Assembly (NCBI GenBank): GCA_035544875.1
Contig: DASZZP010000086.1
Coordinates: 1 to 64,000, forward strand
Direction: 5' to 3'
Length of the DNA stretch: 64,000 bases
Source of the DNA: JASLEW01 sp035544875
GTDB lineage: Bacteria > Acidobacteriota > Thermoanaerobaculia > Multivoradales > UBA5704
In this document: positions 51,229 to 60,176 of the stretch, one piece after another
Layout of the letters: each line of letters starts with the position of its first letter
How positions within the stretch are numbered: the stretch's first letter is position 1
The notes under the pieces: model-generated
Told to the model about the DNA's origin: nothing
Databases searched by the model: none
The model's input: the letters and a program-made list of their open reading frames with translations, nothing else
Position numbers and translations under genes: made by a program

Positions 51229-52613
51229 CGTGGCGGGCTCTGCGCCGATGCCGGCGTTGGTGCGCCGGCTCCTGGCGCTGCGGAGCCTGGCGCGGGGCGC
51301 AGGGTGCGCTCCAGGACCCGGCCGGCGGCTAGGAGCGCCTCGTCGCCGCCATAGCGGCCAACGACCTGGAGGCCCAGGGGCAGCCCCTCCGGGCTCATTG
51401 CCGAGGGCAAGCCGAGGGCCGGCAGGCCGGCGTGGGTCCAGGGAACGTTCATCACCGGGTCGCCGGTGCTCTCGAGGCCGTGCGGCGCCGGACCAGGGGC
51501 GGACGGCGACAGCCAGGCGTCGAGACGATGGGCATCCATGAGGGTTTCGAGCTCGCGGCGCAGCTCCTCGCGGCCGGCTAGCGCGCGGACCAGCGCGGCG
51601 CGGCCGACCTGCTGGCCGCGCTCGATCAGCTCGGCCGACCGCGGATGGTAGAGCTCGCGGTAACGGCCGAACCAGGGGGCGTGCACCGCCGCCGCCTCGG
51701 CGGCGACGACGAGAATGTTGCGCGCCACGATCTCGTCGAAGTCAGGCAGGGCCGCGACCGGTTCGACCGCGAATCCGGCGGCGGCAAGGCGCTCGCAGGT
51801 GGCGCGGAAAGAGGCCAGGCCCCCCGCCGAGGCGTGCGCCAGATAGGGTCCTTCGGGGACTCCCAGGCGGGGCCGGCGGCGCCGCAAGAGCGCCGGCGCC
51901 CGCCAGTCGCGGCACAGCAGAGCGGCCGCCGCCTCCGCCACGGCCACTTCCGCCGCCAGCACGCCGACGTGGTCGAGCGAAGGCGCCAGTGGGATGAGTC
52001 CGGCCGCCGAGATCCGGCCATAGCTGGGTTTGAAGCCCACCACTCCGCAATAGGCCGCCGGGCGGATGGTCGAGCCGATCGTCTGGGTGCCCAGTGCCAG
52101 TGGGCACAACCCGGCGCCCACCGCGGCGGCCGATCCGCTGCTCGAGCCGCCGGGAGTGTGCTCGAGGTGATGCGGATTGCGCGTCGCTCCGGGCGCGAAA
52201 TAGGCGAACTCGGTGCTGACCGTCTTGCCGAGCACGAGGGCGCCCGCCTGCTTGAGCCGGGTGACGCAGTCGGCTTCCGGCCCCGTGAAGAGCTCAGCCG
52301 GCAGCTGGCTGCCGGCGCGCGTCGGCCAGTCCTCGACCCGGAAGACGTCCTTGACCGCCACCGCGACGCCAAACAGCGGCGGCCGGCTCGCCGGCCGCGG
52401 ATAGCGGACGAGCAGCGCGCGCGCCTCGCGGCGCAGCCGGTCGAACCGGCCCGGCTCGGGCAGCAGCGCGCCGAGCGCCGGCTCGCGTTCGCCGCAGCGG
52501 GCCTCGAGCCGGTCGATGTAGGCGGCGAGCGGCAGCCGGCCGGCGCGCAGCGCGGCGGCCAACGTCTTGAACCCGGCCGTCTCGCCGGGCGGCTTCTCAG
52601 CGCGCTTTCTCAT
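51225..52613 (-). CDS. Amidase (amidase signature family)
   Basis: A 462-residue amide hydrolase with the Ser-cisSer-Lys triad: Lys in VAVKDVFRVED, the signature TPGGSSSGSAAAVGAG, and the nucleophile segment GTQTIGSTIRPAAYCGVVGF. It releases ammonia or an amine from a carboxamide. ATG at 52613 is the first residue of the basic N-terminus; in-frame codons further upstream overlap the [2Fe-2S] gene. Operon position between the hydroxylase small subunits and FdrA suggests it acts on an amide produced in the same pathway. The tail of about 30 residues is Ala/Pro-rich. Confidence 0.92.
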   Translation of the reverse strand: MRKRAEKPPGETAGFKTLAAALRAGRLPLAAYIDRLEARCGEREPALGALLPEPGRFDRLRREARALLVRYPRPASRPPLFGVAVAVKDVFRVEDWPTRAGSQLPAELFTGPEADCVTRLKQAGALVLGKTVSTEFAYFAPGATRNPHHLEHTPGGSSSGSAAAVGAGLCPLALGTQTIGSTIRPAAYCGVVGFKPSYGRISAAGLIPLAPSLDHVGVLAAEVAVAEAAAALLCRDWRAPALLRRRRPRLGVPEGPYLAHASAGGLASFRATCERLAAAGFAVEPVAALPDFDEIVARNILVVAAEAAAVHAPWFGRYRELYHPRSAELIERGQQVGRAALVRALAGREELRRELETLMDAHRLDAWLSPSAPGPAPHGLESTGDPVMNVPWTHAGLPALGLPSAMSPEGLPLGLQVVGRYGGDEALLAAGRVLERTLRPAPGSAAPGAGAPTPASAQSPPR

Positions 52614-52648
52614 GCCCAAATCCTGACCCGCAGTCAGTGCCCTCCCGG

Positions 52649-53131
52649 CTAGGGCTTGGCGCCCAGTCTCCTGGCCGCCAGCAGCACGGCGTCCACGATG
52701 TGCTGGTAGCCGGTGCAGCGGCAGAGGTTGCCGGAGATGGCGTGGCGGATCTCGTCCTCCGACGGCTCGGGGTGCTCGGCGAGGAACGGTACCAGCGTCA
52801 TCAGGAAACCCGGAGTGCAGAACCCGCACTGCAGGCCGTGCGCCTCCCAGAAGGCCTGTTGCAGCGGGTGGAGCTGGTGCGCGCTCGACGCCAGCCCTTC
52901 GACCGTTTCCACCGCATGCCCGGCGGCCTGCACCGCCAGCAGCAGGCAGGAACGCACCGGCTCGCCGTCGAGCAGCACCGTGCATGCGCCGCACACCCCG
53001 TGCTCGCAGCCCACATGGGTGCCGGTCAACCCCAGCTCGTGGCGCAGGAAGTCGCTGAGCAGCAACCGCGGCTCCACCTCGCTCCGGTAAGCTCGGCCGT
53101 TGACGGTCAATTCGACCGTGTGCGCCGTCAT
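52649..53131 (-). CDS. [2Fe-2S] subunit of xanthine dehydrogenase family
   Basis: A 160-residue electron-transfer subunit with both cluster-binding sets: the ferredoxin-like CEHGVCGACTVLLDG plus a further Cys in RSCLLLAVQ, and the C-terminal QCGFCTPG with NLCRCTGY. The family length is about 160. ATG at 53131 overlaps the FAD-subunit stop (ATGA). It passes electrons from the Mo centre to the FAD subunit. Cytoplasmic; no Tat signal. Confidence 0.95.
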   Translation of the reverse strand: MTAHTVELTVNGRAYRSEVEPRLLLSDFLRHELGLTGTHVGCEHGVCGACTVLLDGEPVRSCLLLAVQAAGHAVETVEGLASSAHQLHPLQQAFWEAHGLQCGFCTPGFLMTLVPFLAEHPEPSEDEIRHAISGNLCRCTGYQHIVDAVLLAARRLGAKP

Positions 53132-54012
53132 GCCGCCCTTCCTCCCTGCGCGCGCGCCGCCGCCCTGGCGAGAGCCCGTTCGGTCAGCACCCGCGCCAGA
53201 TGCCGCTTGAAGTCCGCCGTGGCATGGATGTCGTCCCGCGGCGCCATCTCGTCGCGCGCGGCCGCGGCCGCCGCGGCGATCCGCGGCGCCTCGAGCCGCT
53301 CGCCCAGCAGCAGGCGCGCCGCGGCCGGCGCCGCGAACGGCGCCTGGGCGACGGCGAGGTAGACCAGCCGCGCCTCGGCGCAGCGCTCCTCGGCGTCGAG
53401 GGCGACCATCGCCGCCACCCCCACCTGGGCGAAGTCGCCGGGACGGCGGGCAGCCTCGAGGAAGCACCAGCCGGAGCGCGGCGGCGGCGGCGGGATCTCC
53501 ATCTCTACCAGGATCTCGTCGGGGGCGAGAGCCGTCGTGAAGAGCCCGGTGAAGAAATCCGCCGCCCCCACCCAGCGATCGCCGCCGGTGCGCCGCAGCC
53601 GCAGCCGTGCCTGCAACGCCACCGCCACCGCCGGCAGCTCGGCGGCGGGGTCCGCATGGGCCAGGCTGCCGCCGAGCGTCCCCCGGTTGCGGATCTGGGG
53701 ATGGGCGATCGCCGGCACCGCTTCGCCGAGCAGGGGTGCCAGCTCGGCGACCAGCGGCTCCCTCTCCAGCCGGCGCTGCCGGGTCATCGCGCCGATAAGC
53801 AACCCCCCGTCCTCGCCGCGGCGCACGAAGTCCAGCTCTCCCAGCCGGTTGAGGTCGACCAGCAGCGCCGGCCGCGCCAGCCGGAAGTTGAGCATGGGCA
53901 CCAGACTCTGCCCTCCGGCCAGCACCTTCGCCTCTTCCCCGCGCCGCGCCAAGACCTCCAGTGCCGCCCCCACCTCTTCCGGCGCCACATACTCGAAAGC
54001 CGCTGGCTTCAT
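53128..54012 (-). CDS. FAD-binding subunit of xanthine dehydrogenase family
   Basis: A 294-residue medium subunit (CoxM/CutM type). The FAD-binding motifs are AGGQSLVPMLNFRLARP near residue 32 and the segment NRGTLGGSLAHADPAAELPA. The C-terminal CO dehydrogenase flavoprotein domain covers about 180-285. ATG preceded by GGGAGGTGGG. First gene of the seven-gene operon; 109 bp upstream lies the end of the amidohydrolase gene on the same strand, so an extended transcript is possible. Confidence 0.94.
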   Translation of the reverse strand: MKPAAFEYVAPEEVGAALEVLARRGEEAKVLAGGQSLVPMLNFRLARPALLVDLNRLGELDFVRRGEDGGLLIGAMTRQRRLEREPLVAELAPLLGEAVPAIAHPQIRNRGTLGGSLAHADPAAELPAVAVALQARLRLRRTGGDRWVGAADFFTGLFTTALAPDEILVEMEIPPPPPRSGWCFLEAARRPGDFAQVGVAAMVALDAEERCAEARLVYLAVAQAPFAAPAAARLLLGERLEAPRIAAAAAAARDEMAPRDDIHATADFKRHLARVLTERALARAAARAQGGRAA

Positions 54013-54121
54013 CCCACCTCCCGCTGCCTGGTCCCGAGGAGCCGGATTCTACAGCCGCCGGCCTTCAGGTCGAGCGCAGCGCCCTTTTTCAGGCAGCGGG
54101 CGCGGAAAACGGGCGCCGGCC

Positions 54122-55450
54122 TCAGAAGTCGTTGCGGAAGATGGCGCCGCCTTTCATCACGAGCTTGACCGACTCGAGGACTCGCACGTCGGCCAGCGGG
54201 TCGCCGTCGACCGCGATCAGATCGGCATAGCGGCCCGGTTCGAGAGTGCCCACGCGGTCGGACCAGCCGAGCAGATCCGCGGCGTTCACGGTCGCCGCCT
54301 GGATCGCCTGCAGAGGAGTGAGCCCGAGCTTGACCATGACGGCGAACTCGCGCGCGTTGAGGCCGTGGGGGTAGACCCCGGAGTCGGTGCCGAAGGCCAC
54401 CTTGACGCCCTCCTGGAAGGCGCGCGCGACATTCTTGCGCGCCTCCGGGATGACCGCTCTGGCCTTGGCCGCCATGCCGGCCGTGAGGCCGAGCTTGCCA
54501 AGATTGTCGAGCAGCCAGTCGCCGAGATAGAGCGTCGCCACGAGATAGGTCCCGTGCTGCTTCATGAGCTTGATGCCCTCTTCGTCGATGTAGCTGCCAT
54601 GCTCGACCGAATCGACGCCCGCCAGGACGGCGTTCTTGATGCCGAGGGCGCCGTGGGCGTGCGCCGCGACCCGGCGCCCCAGCGAATGCGCAGTCTCGAC
54701 GATGGCGCGCATCTCCGCCAGGCTGTACTGCGCCGCCTGTGGGTTGTCGCCCTCGGAGAGCACACCGCCGGTCGCCATGAATTTGATCACGTCGGCGCCG
54801 TACTTGATGTCCCAGCGCACCTTTGCGGTCACGGCATCCACTCCATCGGCGACGCCGGCGGATTGATGGTCGTACTCGGCGGGGAGCAGGTTGTTGTCGG
54901 AATGCCCACCCGTGATTCCGAGGGCGGGTCCGGAGACGAGGAGGCGCGGCCCCTCGATGTCGCCGGCGTTGATGCCGTCGCGAACCGCCACGTCGCTGAA
55001 GCCCCCGGCATGTACGTTGCGGGCGGTGGTGAATCCGGCGCGGAGAGTGAGTCGGGCGTTCTTGACTCCGGTGACTGTGGCGCGGGGAACGGAGATGCCG
55101 AGCCCCCTGAAACCGGTGTCGCCGGGCTCGTAGGTCAGGTGGGTGTGGGCATCGATCAGCCCCGGCAAGCAGGTCGCCCGCGACAGGTCCATGGGCGTGA
55201 TCCCGGCGGGAAGAGCGTTGGACGCGGACGGTCCGACAGCCGTGATTTTGCCGTCCGCGAAGATCACCACCTGGTCCGCGAGAACCTTGCCCGACCGGAC
55301 GTCGAGGAGCTTGCCGCAGCGGACTGCTCCGGACTCGGCGGCGGCAGGGAGCGCGGCCGCGGCAATGGCCAACGGCAGGAGGAGCGCCGAAGATGCCAGG
55401 AGTCTCGAGGCAAACGCGGCTCGTACGCTGCGGAGGGGCTTCGCCTTCAT
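54122..55450 (-). CDS. Exported metal-dependent amidohydrolase
   Basis: A 442-residue amidohydrolase-superfamily enzyme with a signal peptide (basic start, LLASSALLLPLAIAAAALPA). Metal-binding residues are visible in LIDAHTHL, in the lysine-type block YGADVIKFMATGG, in RVAAHAHG, SVEHGSYID and in AFGTDSGVYPHG. It resembles secreted imidazolonepropionase-like or Xaa-Pro dipeptidase-like hydrolases. ATG at 55450 has GGAGAACG upstream; an ATG 8 codons earlier is less likely. Located just upstream of the molybdenum-hydroxylase operon on the same strand, but its export suggests an independent role in peptide or amide scavenging. Confidence 0.88.
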   Translation of the reverse strand: MKAKPLRSVRAAFASRLLASSALLLPLAIAAAALPAAAESGAVRCGKLLDVRSGKVLADQVVIFADGKITAVGPSASNALPAGITPMDLSRATCLPGLIDAHTHLTYEPGDTGFRGLGISVPRATVTGVKNARLTLRAGFTTARNVHAGGFSDVAVRDGINAGDIEGPRLLVSGPALGITGGHSDNNLLPAEYDHQSAGVADGVDAVTAKVRWDIKYGADVIKFMATGGVLSEGDNPQAAQYSLAEMRAIVETAHSLGRRVAAHAHGALGIKNAVLAGVDSVEHGSYIDEEGIKLMKQHGTYLVATLYLGDWLLDNLGKLGLTAGMAAKARAVIPEARKNVARAFQEGVKVAFGTDSGVYPHGLNAREFAVMVKLGLTPLQAIQAATVNAADLLGWSDRVGTLEPGRYADLIAVDGDPLADVRVLESVKLVMKGGAIFRNDF

Positions 55451-55721
55451 GGTTCGTTCTCCGTCGTTGTCCATCAGGCTGGTGACAGGAAGCGGAGCAG
55501 CTGCCTTGGCACGGCCCGGATTGTAGCCGGTCCCCCGGGAGTCGACGATCCCATTCTTGTCGGTCTTTCTCCGACATGCAGCCGGGTCGTGCTCTGACCT
55601 GTCTTGACGCCCTGCGCCGATGGCCGCGAGCCGCCTGCGTTCATACCATGACGATGCAGGGCAGTGACGGCAAGCGCAAGCAGCGCAACGACCGACACGG
55701 ACGCAAGGGAGGGATCAGGCG

Positions 55722-56624
55722 ATGGACACCAAGCTGAAGATGAACCGGAAGGCGGCGAAGGCTCCGAATGCCGCGACGATGCCGGTGGTCGCTCCTACGC
55801 GGCGCCGCCCGCGCGCCATGAGGCTGGCTGTCGTCGCGGTAGCGGCCGCGCTCCTGCCGCTGCTCGTCTGTGCCCGCTCCGCCGAGGCTGCCGCCTCCCA
55901 GCAGGCCTTCGCCGTGATCGTCAATGGCGACGATTCCTTCACCCACAACTTCAACGTCTCTCTGGCGCTCGAGGCTCTCGCGCACCTTCAGTACCCGCCG
56001 CAGAACACGTTCGTCCTGGCGGCGAAGGTCGAGGCTACGGATCCGGGAAGCGCTGCCATCCACTGGGTGGCGGCGACCAACCAGGGGCTGGAAGAAACCA
56101 CGCGCGCGCTGCGTACCAGGATGCACGCCGAAGACCTCTTGCTGATCTATCTGACCGGCCATGGTTTTCGCGCCTTCGGACACGCGGAGCTCAAGCTTTC
56201 GCGCGGCTCGGTCAGCGCCGAGAGCTTCATGCACGCCGTCTCGGTGCTGCCCTTCGGCAAGCTCATCCTGATCGCCGATCAGTGCGACTCGGGCGGCTTC
56301 GTGAACGCCGCCGGCAAGCTGGGGCGCAACGTGGTGGCGGTGTCGAGCGCCGACGACCACCACGAGGTCCGCTGCGAGCCGTTCATCCGTCCGTTCTGGC
56401 AGGCCGCGATCGCCTCCGACCCGGCAGGCGCCGGCGCCGCCTCGGTGGAGGCGTCCTTCAAGGCGGGAGAGGCCAGCCTCGCCCGCAGCCTGGGCACGGT
56501 CGAGCAGATCGCGCCGCAGTACCTCGCCACCGGCAACTGCCGGGAGCACTCGAACCAGCTCTCGGTCGCCCCGGCGCTCGCGGCCCTGGCGTCGAGCGGC
56601 GAGCCGCAACCCGCGGGCCGGTGA
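55722..56624 (+). CDS. Secreted caspase-like (clan CD) protease
   Basis: A 300-residue protein with a long basic N-region and signal helix (about 33-55, MRLAVVAVAAALLPLLV), then a caspase/legumain-type domain. AFAVIVNGDDSFTHNFNVSL gives the first strand. The catalytic His is in LLIYLTGHGF (H147) and the Cys in LIADQCDSGGF (C189), the order and spacing of clan CD enzymes of the C13/C14 type. No regulatory domain is attached. ATG start preceded by AGGGAGG. Convergent with the phosphoesterase gene (69 bp). The 271 bp upstream, to the divergent amidohydrolase, hold the shared promoter region and no other gene. Confidence 0.83.
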   Translation: MDTKLKMNRKAAKAPNAATMPVVAPTRRRPRAMRLAVVAVAAALLPLLVCARSAEAAASQQAFAVIVNGDDSFTHNFNVSLALEALAHLQYPPQNTFVLAAKVEATDPGSAAIHWVAATNQGLEETTRALRTRMHAEDLLLIYLTGHGFRAFGHAELKLSRGSVSAESFMHAVSVLPFGKLILIADQCDSGGFVNAAGKLGRNVVAVSSADDHHEVRCEPFIRPFWQAAIASDPAGAGAASVEASFKAGEASLARSLGTVEQIAPQYLATGNCREHSNQLSVAPALAALASSGEPQPAGR

Positions 56625-56693
56625 GCCGCGCGCCTTCGCCGCGGATGGCGCGACCCGCCCCCTCCCCTGGCTGGCGCACGGACCAATTTCGGT

Positions 56694-58199
56694 CTACCGC
56701 GGCTTGGGCTGTGCCATGGTGCTCAGGATGAGCGGCTTGCGCGGCGGCTGGTTGAAATCGAAGTCGGCGCGCAGGTCGCCGAGAATCGACGACACCTCGC
56801 GCACCGTTGGCCGCGGGTCGGGCCGGCCGTCGGTCGCCGGATCGAGGCGCTGGCTGCCGAGGAAGAGATCCTCGATGAACTTGACGTAGGCGTCGAAGGA
56901 GAGCGTCTGGTGGTCGATGAAGCCGGCTTTGGCGTAGGGGCTGATCACGAGCCCCGGCACCCGGATGCCGTATCCGTTTTGGTCTTCCTTGGGCGGCACC
57001 ACGTGGTCATAGAAGCCGCCAAAGTCGTCCCAGGCTAGGAAGATGGCGGTGTCGTTCCAGTTGGGGCCCTGCATGACGGCGTCGATCAGCGAGGTGACGT
57101 AGGCCTGGCCCACGCTCACCAGCGCGGGCGGGTGCTCGCTCACGCCGCCGCCGGGGATGACCCACGATACGGCAGGGAGGGTGCCGTTCTGGGCGGCGAG
57201 ATAGAACTCGCTGGTGTCCTTGATGTTGCCCAGCTCGCCATCCTGCTTGACTGTGGTGAAGAACGGCAGCGGGTTCCAGATGCCTGAGGTCGCGGCGCTC
57301 TGCGCGATGTGCGGCGTCCCCATCTCGTCGGCGTCTTCGGTATCCGGCTGGGTGCTTTTGAAAACGTAATAGCCCCAGCTGATCCCCTGGCGGTGCAGCA
57401 GGTAGGTTAGGTCGGTCCAGGCGTAGTGGGGCGTCGTCCGGTTGCCCAGGAAGCCGGGCGGGAATGGCGGATCGTCGAGGGCATTGACGCAGGTCATCGG
57501 GTTGTCGTTGCGGCAGGCGGCCGACCACTCCGACACCAGGAACAGGTGCGCGGGCAGGCTCCACGAGGCGTTGGGCTCGAACATGTGGTCCTGCAGCACG
57601 AAGTTGCGCGCGTAGGCCCAGTAGTTCGGGATCTCGCGCTCGTCATGCCAGCCCATGACGTCCGTGCCGGTGCCGCCGCACGCCGGATCGAGCGGATCGC
57701 GGCAGCCGCTCGATGCCGACTCCGCCTCGGCGATGAAGCCGTCCATCGCGCCGTGATTGACGTCGTTCTTCTGCGAGTCGAGGCCGTGCGGCCCGCCGTG
57801 ATTGCGGTCGGCGGCGTCGTGGAACGGCCTGATGCAATGGTTGGTCACCGGGTCCCAGACGCAGACCGCCGGCCGGCCGCGGCGCATCGGAATGCCTTCG
57901 GCGCCCGGGAAGGTGCCGAAGTAGTGGTCGAAGGAGCGGTTCTCCTGCATGATGATCACGATGTGCTTGAGCTTGTGGATGCCGCGCGCCTCCGGCTCGG
58001 GGAGTCGCCGCGCCTCGCCCCGTAATCCTGCCGCCCCCGCCGCCAGCAGCGGGACGGCGAGCAGCAAGGCGAGGGTGTAGGCGAGGGGCCGCGGGACTCC
58101 CACCGATGCCGTGAGCCGCTCGCGCACGGTGGAGGAGCGGCCGCTGGAGCCGCGAGGGGCCGGAGACGTGGGCTGCTGGGCATCGAGGTCTTGGCGCAT
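56694..58199 (-). CDS. Phospholipase C / acid phosphatase-type phosphoesterase
   Basis: A 501-residue exported phosphoesterase of the AcpA/phospholipase C family. It has a membrane/signal helix (about 40-58), then HIVIIMQENRSFDHYFGTFP with the catalytic Asn-Arg-Ser-Phe-Asp block, QDHMFEPNASWSLPAHLFLV, and the metal-binding C-terminal segments FLAWDDFGGFYDHVVPP and RVPGLVISPYAK. It cleaves phosphate or phosphocholine-type esters outside the cytoplasm. ATG at 58199 has AAGGAG upstream. Many paired cysteines in the central part fit an exported protein. Confidence 0.9.
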   Translation of the reverse strand: MRQDLDAQQPTSPAPRGSSGRSSTVRERLTASVGVPRPLAYTLALLLAVPLLAAGAAGLRGEARRLPEPEARGIHKLKHIVIIMQENRSFDHYFGTFPGAEGIPMRRGRPAVCVWDPVTNHCIRPFHDAADRNHGGPHGLDSQKNDVNHGAMDGFIAEAESASSGCRDPLDPACGGTGTDVMGWHDEREIPNYWAYARNFVLQDHMFEPNASWSLPAHLFLVSEWSAACRNDNPMTCVNALDDPPFPPGFLGNRTTPHYAWTDLTYLLHRQGISWGYYVFKSTQPDTEDADEMGTPHIAQSAATSGIWNPLPFFTTVKQDGELGNIKDTSEFYLAAQNGTLPAVSWVIPGGGVSEHPPALVSVGQAYVTSLIDAVMQGPNWNDTAIFLAWDDFGGFYDHVVPPKEDQNGYGIRVPGLVISPYAKAGFIDHQTLSFDAYVKFIEDLFLGSQRLDPATDGRPDPRPTVREVSSILGDLRADFDFNQPPRKPLILSTMAQPKPR

Positions 58200-58311
58200 G
58201 ACGCTCCTTCCTACTCGCCAGAGCCCCAGGCCCCGGAGAGGCACCCTAGCCTAACTCAGGTTCGCCCCGCATGGGGAGGGGAAGCGATCGATGAGCCGGC
58301 GCCGGCCCCGT

Positions 58312-59214
58312 TCAGAACGCGGCGGTGAAGACCAGGCCGCGCTTGCCGGGCGCGACGATCGGAGAGAGCGCCACCTTCACCCGCAGGTTGCGGTTGATGC
58401 GGGCGACGGCCTTGCCGACCCCGGCGCCGATCAGCGCGCCCGCGGTGACGTCGGAGGCGAAGTGCCCGTTGAGGCGCAGGCGGGCGAAACCGACGAGGCC
58501 GGCCGAGCCGTAGGCGGCGACCTGGACCCAGGGCGCGCGGTAGGCGGAGGTGATGACCGAAGCCACGGCGAACGCCTGGGTGGCGTCCCCCGACGGGAAC
58601 GAAGCGCTGCCGCCGCCCGGCCTGAAATGGAAAGTGCCCTGGTGCTGGCTCGGACGGCTGCGTCCGACGGCGAACTTGAGCGCCGGGGTGATGACGCCGG
58701 AGGCGATGGCGCTGGCGATCAGCCCGTCGATGGCGACATTCTTCGCTTTGGTGTCGTCGGCGATGGCGCCGCCAAGATAGAAGCCGCCGAGGATGGCGAA
58801 AGAAGGGCCGCGGCCGAGCTGCTCGAAGTCGGTTGCCAGATGGTTCTCCAGGGAGCTGTGGCCGCGCAGCACCTGCCGCTGCACCCAGCTGTCGGTGGTG
58901 GCCGCCGCCCCGACCGCCAGCACCTTGAGCGAAAAGAGCGTCCACTCGTGTCCGCCCCAGCGGAGGGGCGCGGTGAAGATCGACCGCGAGTCGGCGAGCA
59001 GCAGCCGCAGCGGGTTCGGCTCTTTCTTGACGTCCGCTTCCGCGCCGGCCGCGGTCTGCCCGCCGCCGGCGCTCGCGGCGCGGCCGTCAAAATCGAGCCC
59101 CGCCTCGGGGTGGGCGTCCTGGGCGAGCCCCGGCAATGCCGCCAGCGCCACGACGCAGAGGGCCGACGCGAGAACCGTCCTGGCGGCGGGCGGTCCAACC
59201 TTGACGTCTCTCAC
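58312..59214 (-). CDS. PAP2-family phosphatase-like membrane protein
   Basis: A 300-residue protein with signal peptide (about 12-32) and a PAP2 core. Motif 1 KFAVGRSRP is intact, motif 2 reads FPSGDATQAF where the family has PSGH, and motif 3 ARLRLNGHFASDV keeps the His and Asp. The His-to-Asp change removes the usual general-acid residue, so activity is uncertain, although related PAP2-like proteins may tolerate it. GTG at 59214 has GGAGGA 7 bases upstream. Adjacent to the phosphoesterase gene and on the same strand, possibly a lipid or phosphate scavenging pair. Confidence 0.82.
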   Translation of the reverse strand: MRDVKVGPPAARTVLASALCVVALAALPGLAQDAHPEAGLDFDGRAASAGGGQTAAGAEADVKKEPNPLRLLLADSRSIFTAPLRWGGHEWTLFSLKVLAVGAAATTDSWVQRQVLRGHSSLENHLATDFEQLGRGPSFAILGGFYLGGAIADDTKAKNVAIDGLIASAIASGVITPALKFAVGRSRPSQHQGTFHFRPGGGSASFPSGDATQAFAVASVITSAYRAPWVQVAAYGSAGLVGFARLRLNGHFASDVTAGALIGAGVGKAVARINRNLRVKVALSPIVAPGKRGLVFTAAF

Positions 59215-59312
59215 GAACGCATCCTCCATGGCGGCGGCGGTAGCTCTCCGCATCAGGTGAGTCCGCCACGCAAACCCGCGCCAGGTCTCGCCAGGTCTCA
59301 CCCGGGCTCGAT

Positions 59313-60176
59313 CTAGTGCTTCTGCCGCTGCCAGACCAGAACGGCGGTGACCAGCAACCCGATCACCACCACCGCGGCGCGGGCTTTTTCCTTGCCGATG
59401 GCGCGCGCGAAGAGGGCTCCGCCGTAACCGCCGGCGATCGAGCCCGCCATCATGATCAGCGCCACCGGCCAGACCACCACCCCGCGGACGATGAAGTAGG
59501 CCGCCGCCACGCCGTTGATGCAGAAGGTGAAGAAATTCTTGAGCCCGTTCATGGCGTGGATGTCCGAGAGGCCGAGAAAGCCGAGCACGGCGAGCATCAG
59601 GATGCCGATCGCGGCGCCGAAGTAGCCACCGTAGACCGCGATCCCGAACTGCAGCAGGATGGCGAACGTCCAGCGCCCCGAGGCGATGTGACGCGGTTGG
59701 GAGCCGTTTTCAGCGGCCTCGCCCGCGGCCGGGGCGGCCGGCGGCCGCTCGTCCGCGGTGGACGAGCGGCATTCCCCGGAGGGATCTCCCGGCGGATTTT
59801 TCCTGCCGCGGGAGGTGATTCCCTGCACGATGAACAGAAGGGTCGCGAACAGCACCAGCAGCGGCGCCAGGCCGGCGAAGATCTTCTCCGGAGTGCTCAG
59901 CAGCAGGACCGAGCCGAGTGCGCCGCCCAGCACGCTGGGGAGCACCAGGGTCTTGAGCCATTGGCGGTGAGTCTCGACCTCGCGCCGGTAGCCGAACATG
60001 CTGGCCAGCACACCGGGCAGGAGCGCCACCGTCGAGGTCGCATTGGCGGTGATCGCCGGCTCGCCCAGCAGCACCAGGGTGGGGAACGAGACGATCGTGC
60101 CCCCGCCCGCCATCGCGTTCATCACCCCGGCCACCACCGAGGCGGCGACCATCGCCACGATCTCTCCGGCCCCCAT
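59313..60176 (-). CDS. TSUP (TauE/SafE) family membrane permease
   Basis: A 287-residue inner-membrane protein with about eight hydrophobic helices in two homologous halves; GVMNAMAGGGTIVSFPTLVL and YGGYFGAAIGILMLAVLGFL are the paired TSUP signatures. The family exports or imports sulfonates, sulfite or organic anions. The central cytoplasmic loop (about residues 122-160) is encoded partly by hairpin repeat D4 and is Pro/Ala/Glu-rich. ATG start. It follows dnaE2 on the same strand with a 140-bp gap in which I see no other feature. Confidence 0.9.
   Translation of the reverse strand: MGAGEIVAMVAASVVAGVMNAMAGGGTIVSFPTLVLLGEPAITANATSTVALLPGVLASMFGYRREVETHRQWLKTLVLPSVLGGALGSVLLLSTPEKIFAGLAPLLVLFATLLFIVQGITSRGRKNPPGDPSGECRSSTADERPPAAPAAGEAAENGSQPRHIASGRWTFAILLQFGIAVYGGYFGAAIGILMLAVLGFLGLSDIHAMNGLKNFFTFCINGVAAAYFIVRGVVVWPVALIMMAGSIAGGYGGALFARAIGKEKARAAVVVIGLLVTAVLVWQRQKH
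59744..59783. repeat. Hairpin repeat D4, in frame inside the TSUP gene
   Basis: Stem GCCGCTCGTCC (59744-59754) pairs perfectly with GGACGAGCGGC (59760-59770) around a 5-base loop, followed by ATTCCCCGGAGGG, the conserved flank of the D family. It reads through in the TSUP frame as GDPSGECRSSTADERP within the loop between the two membrane halves. Confidence 0.85.
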
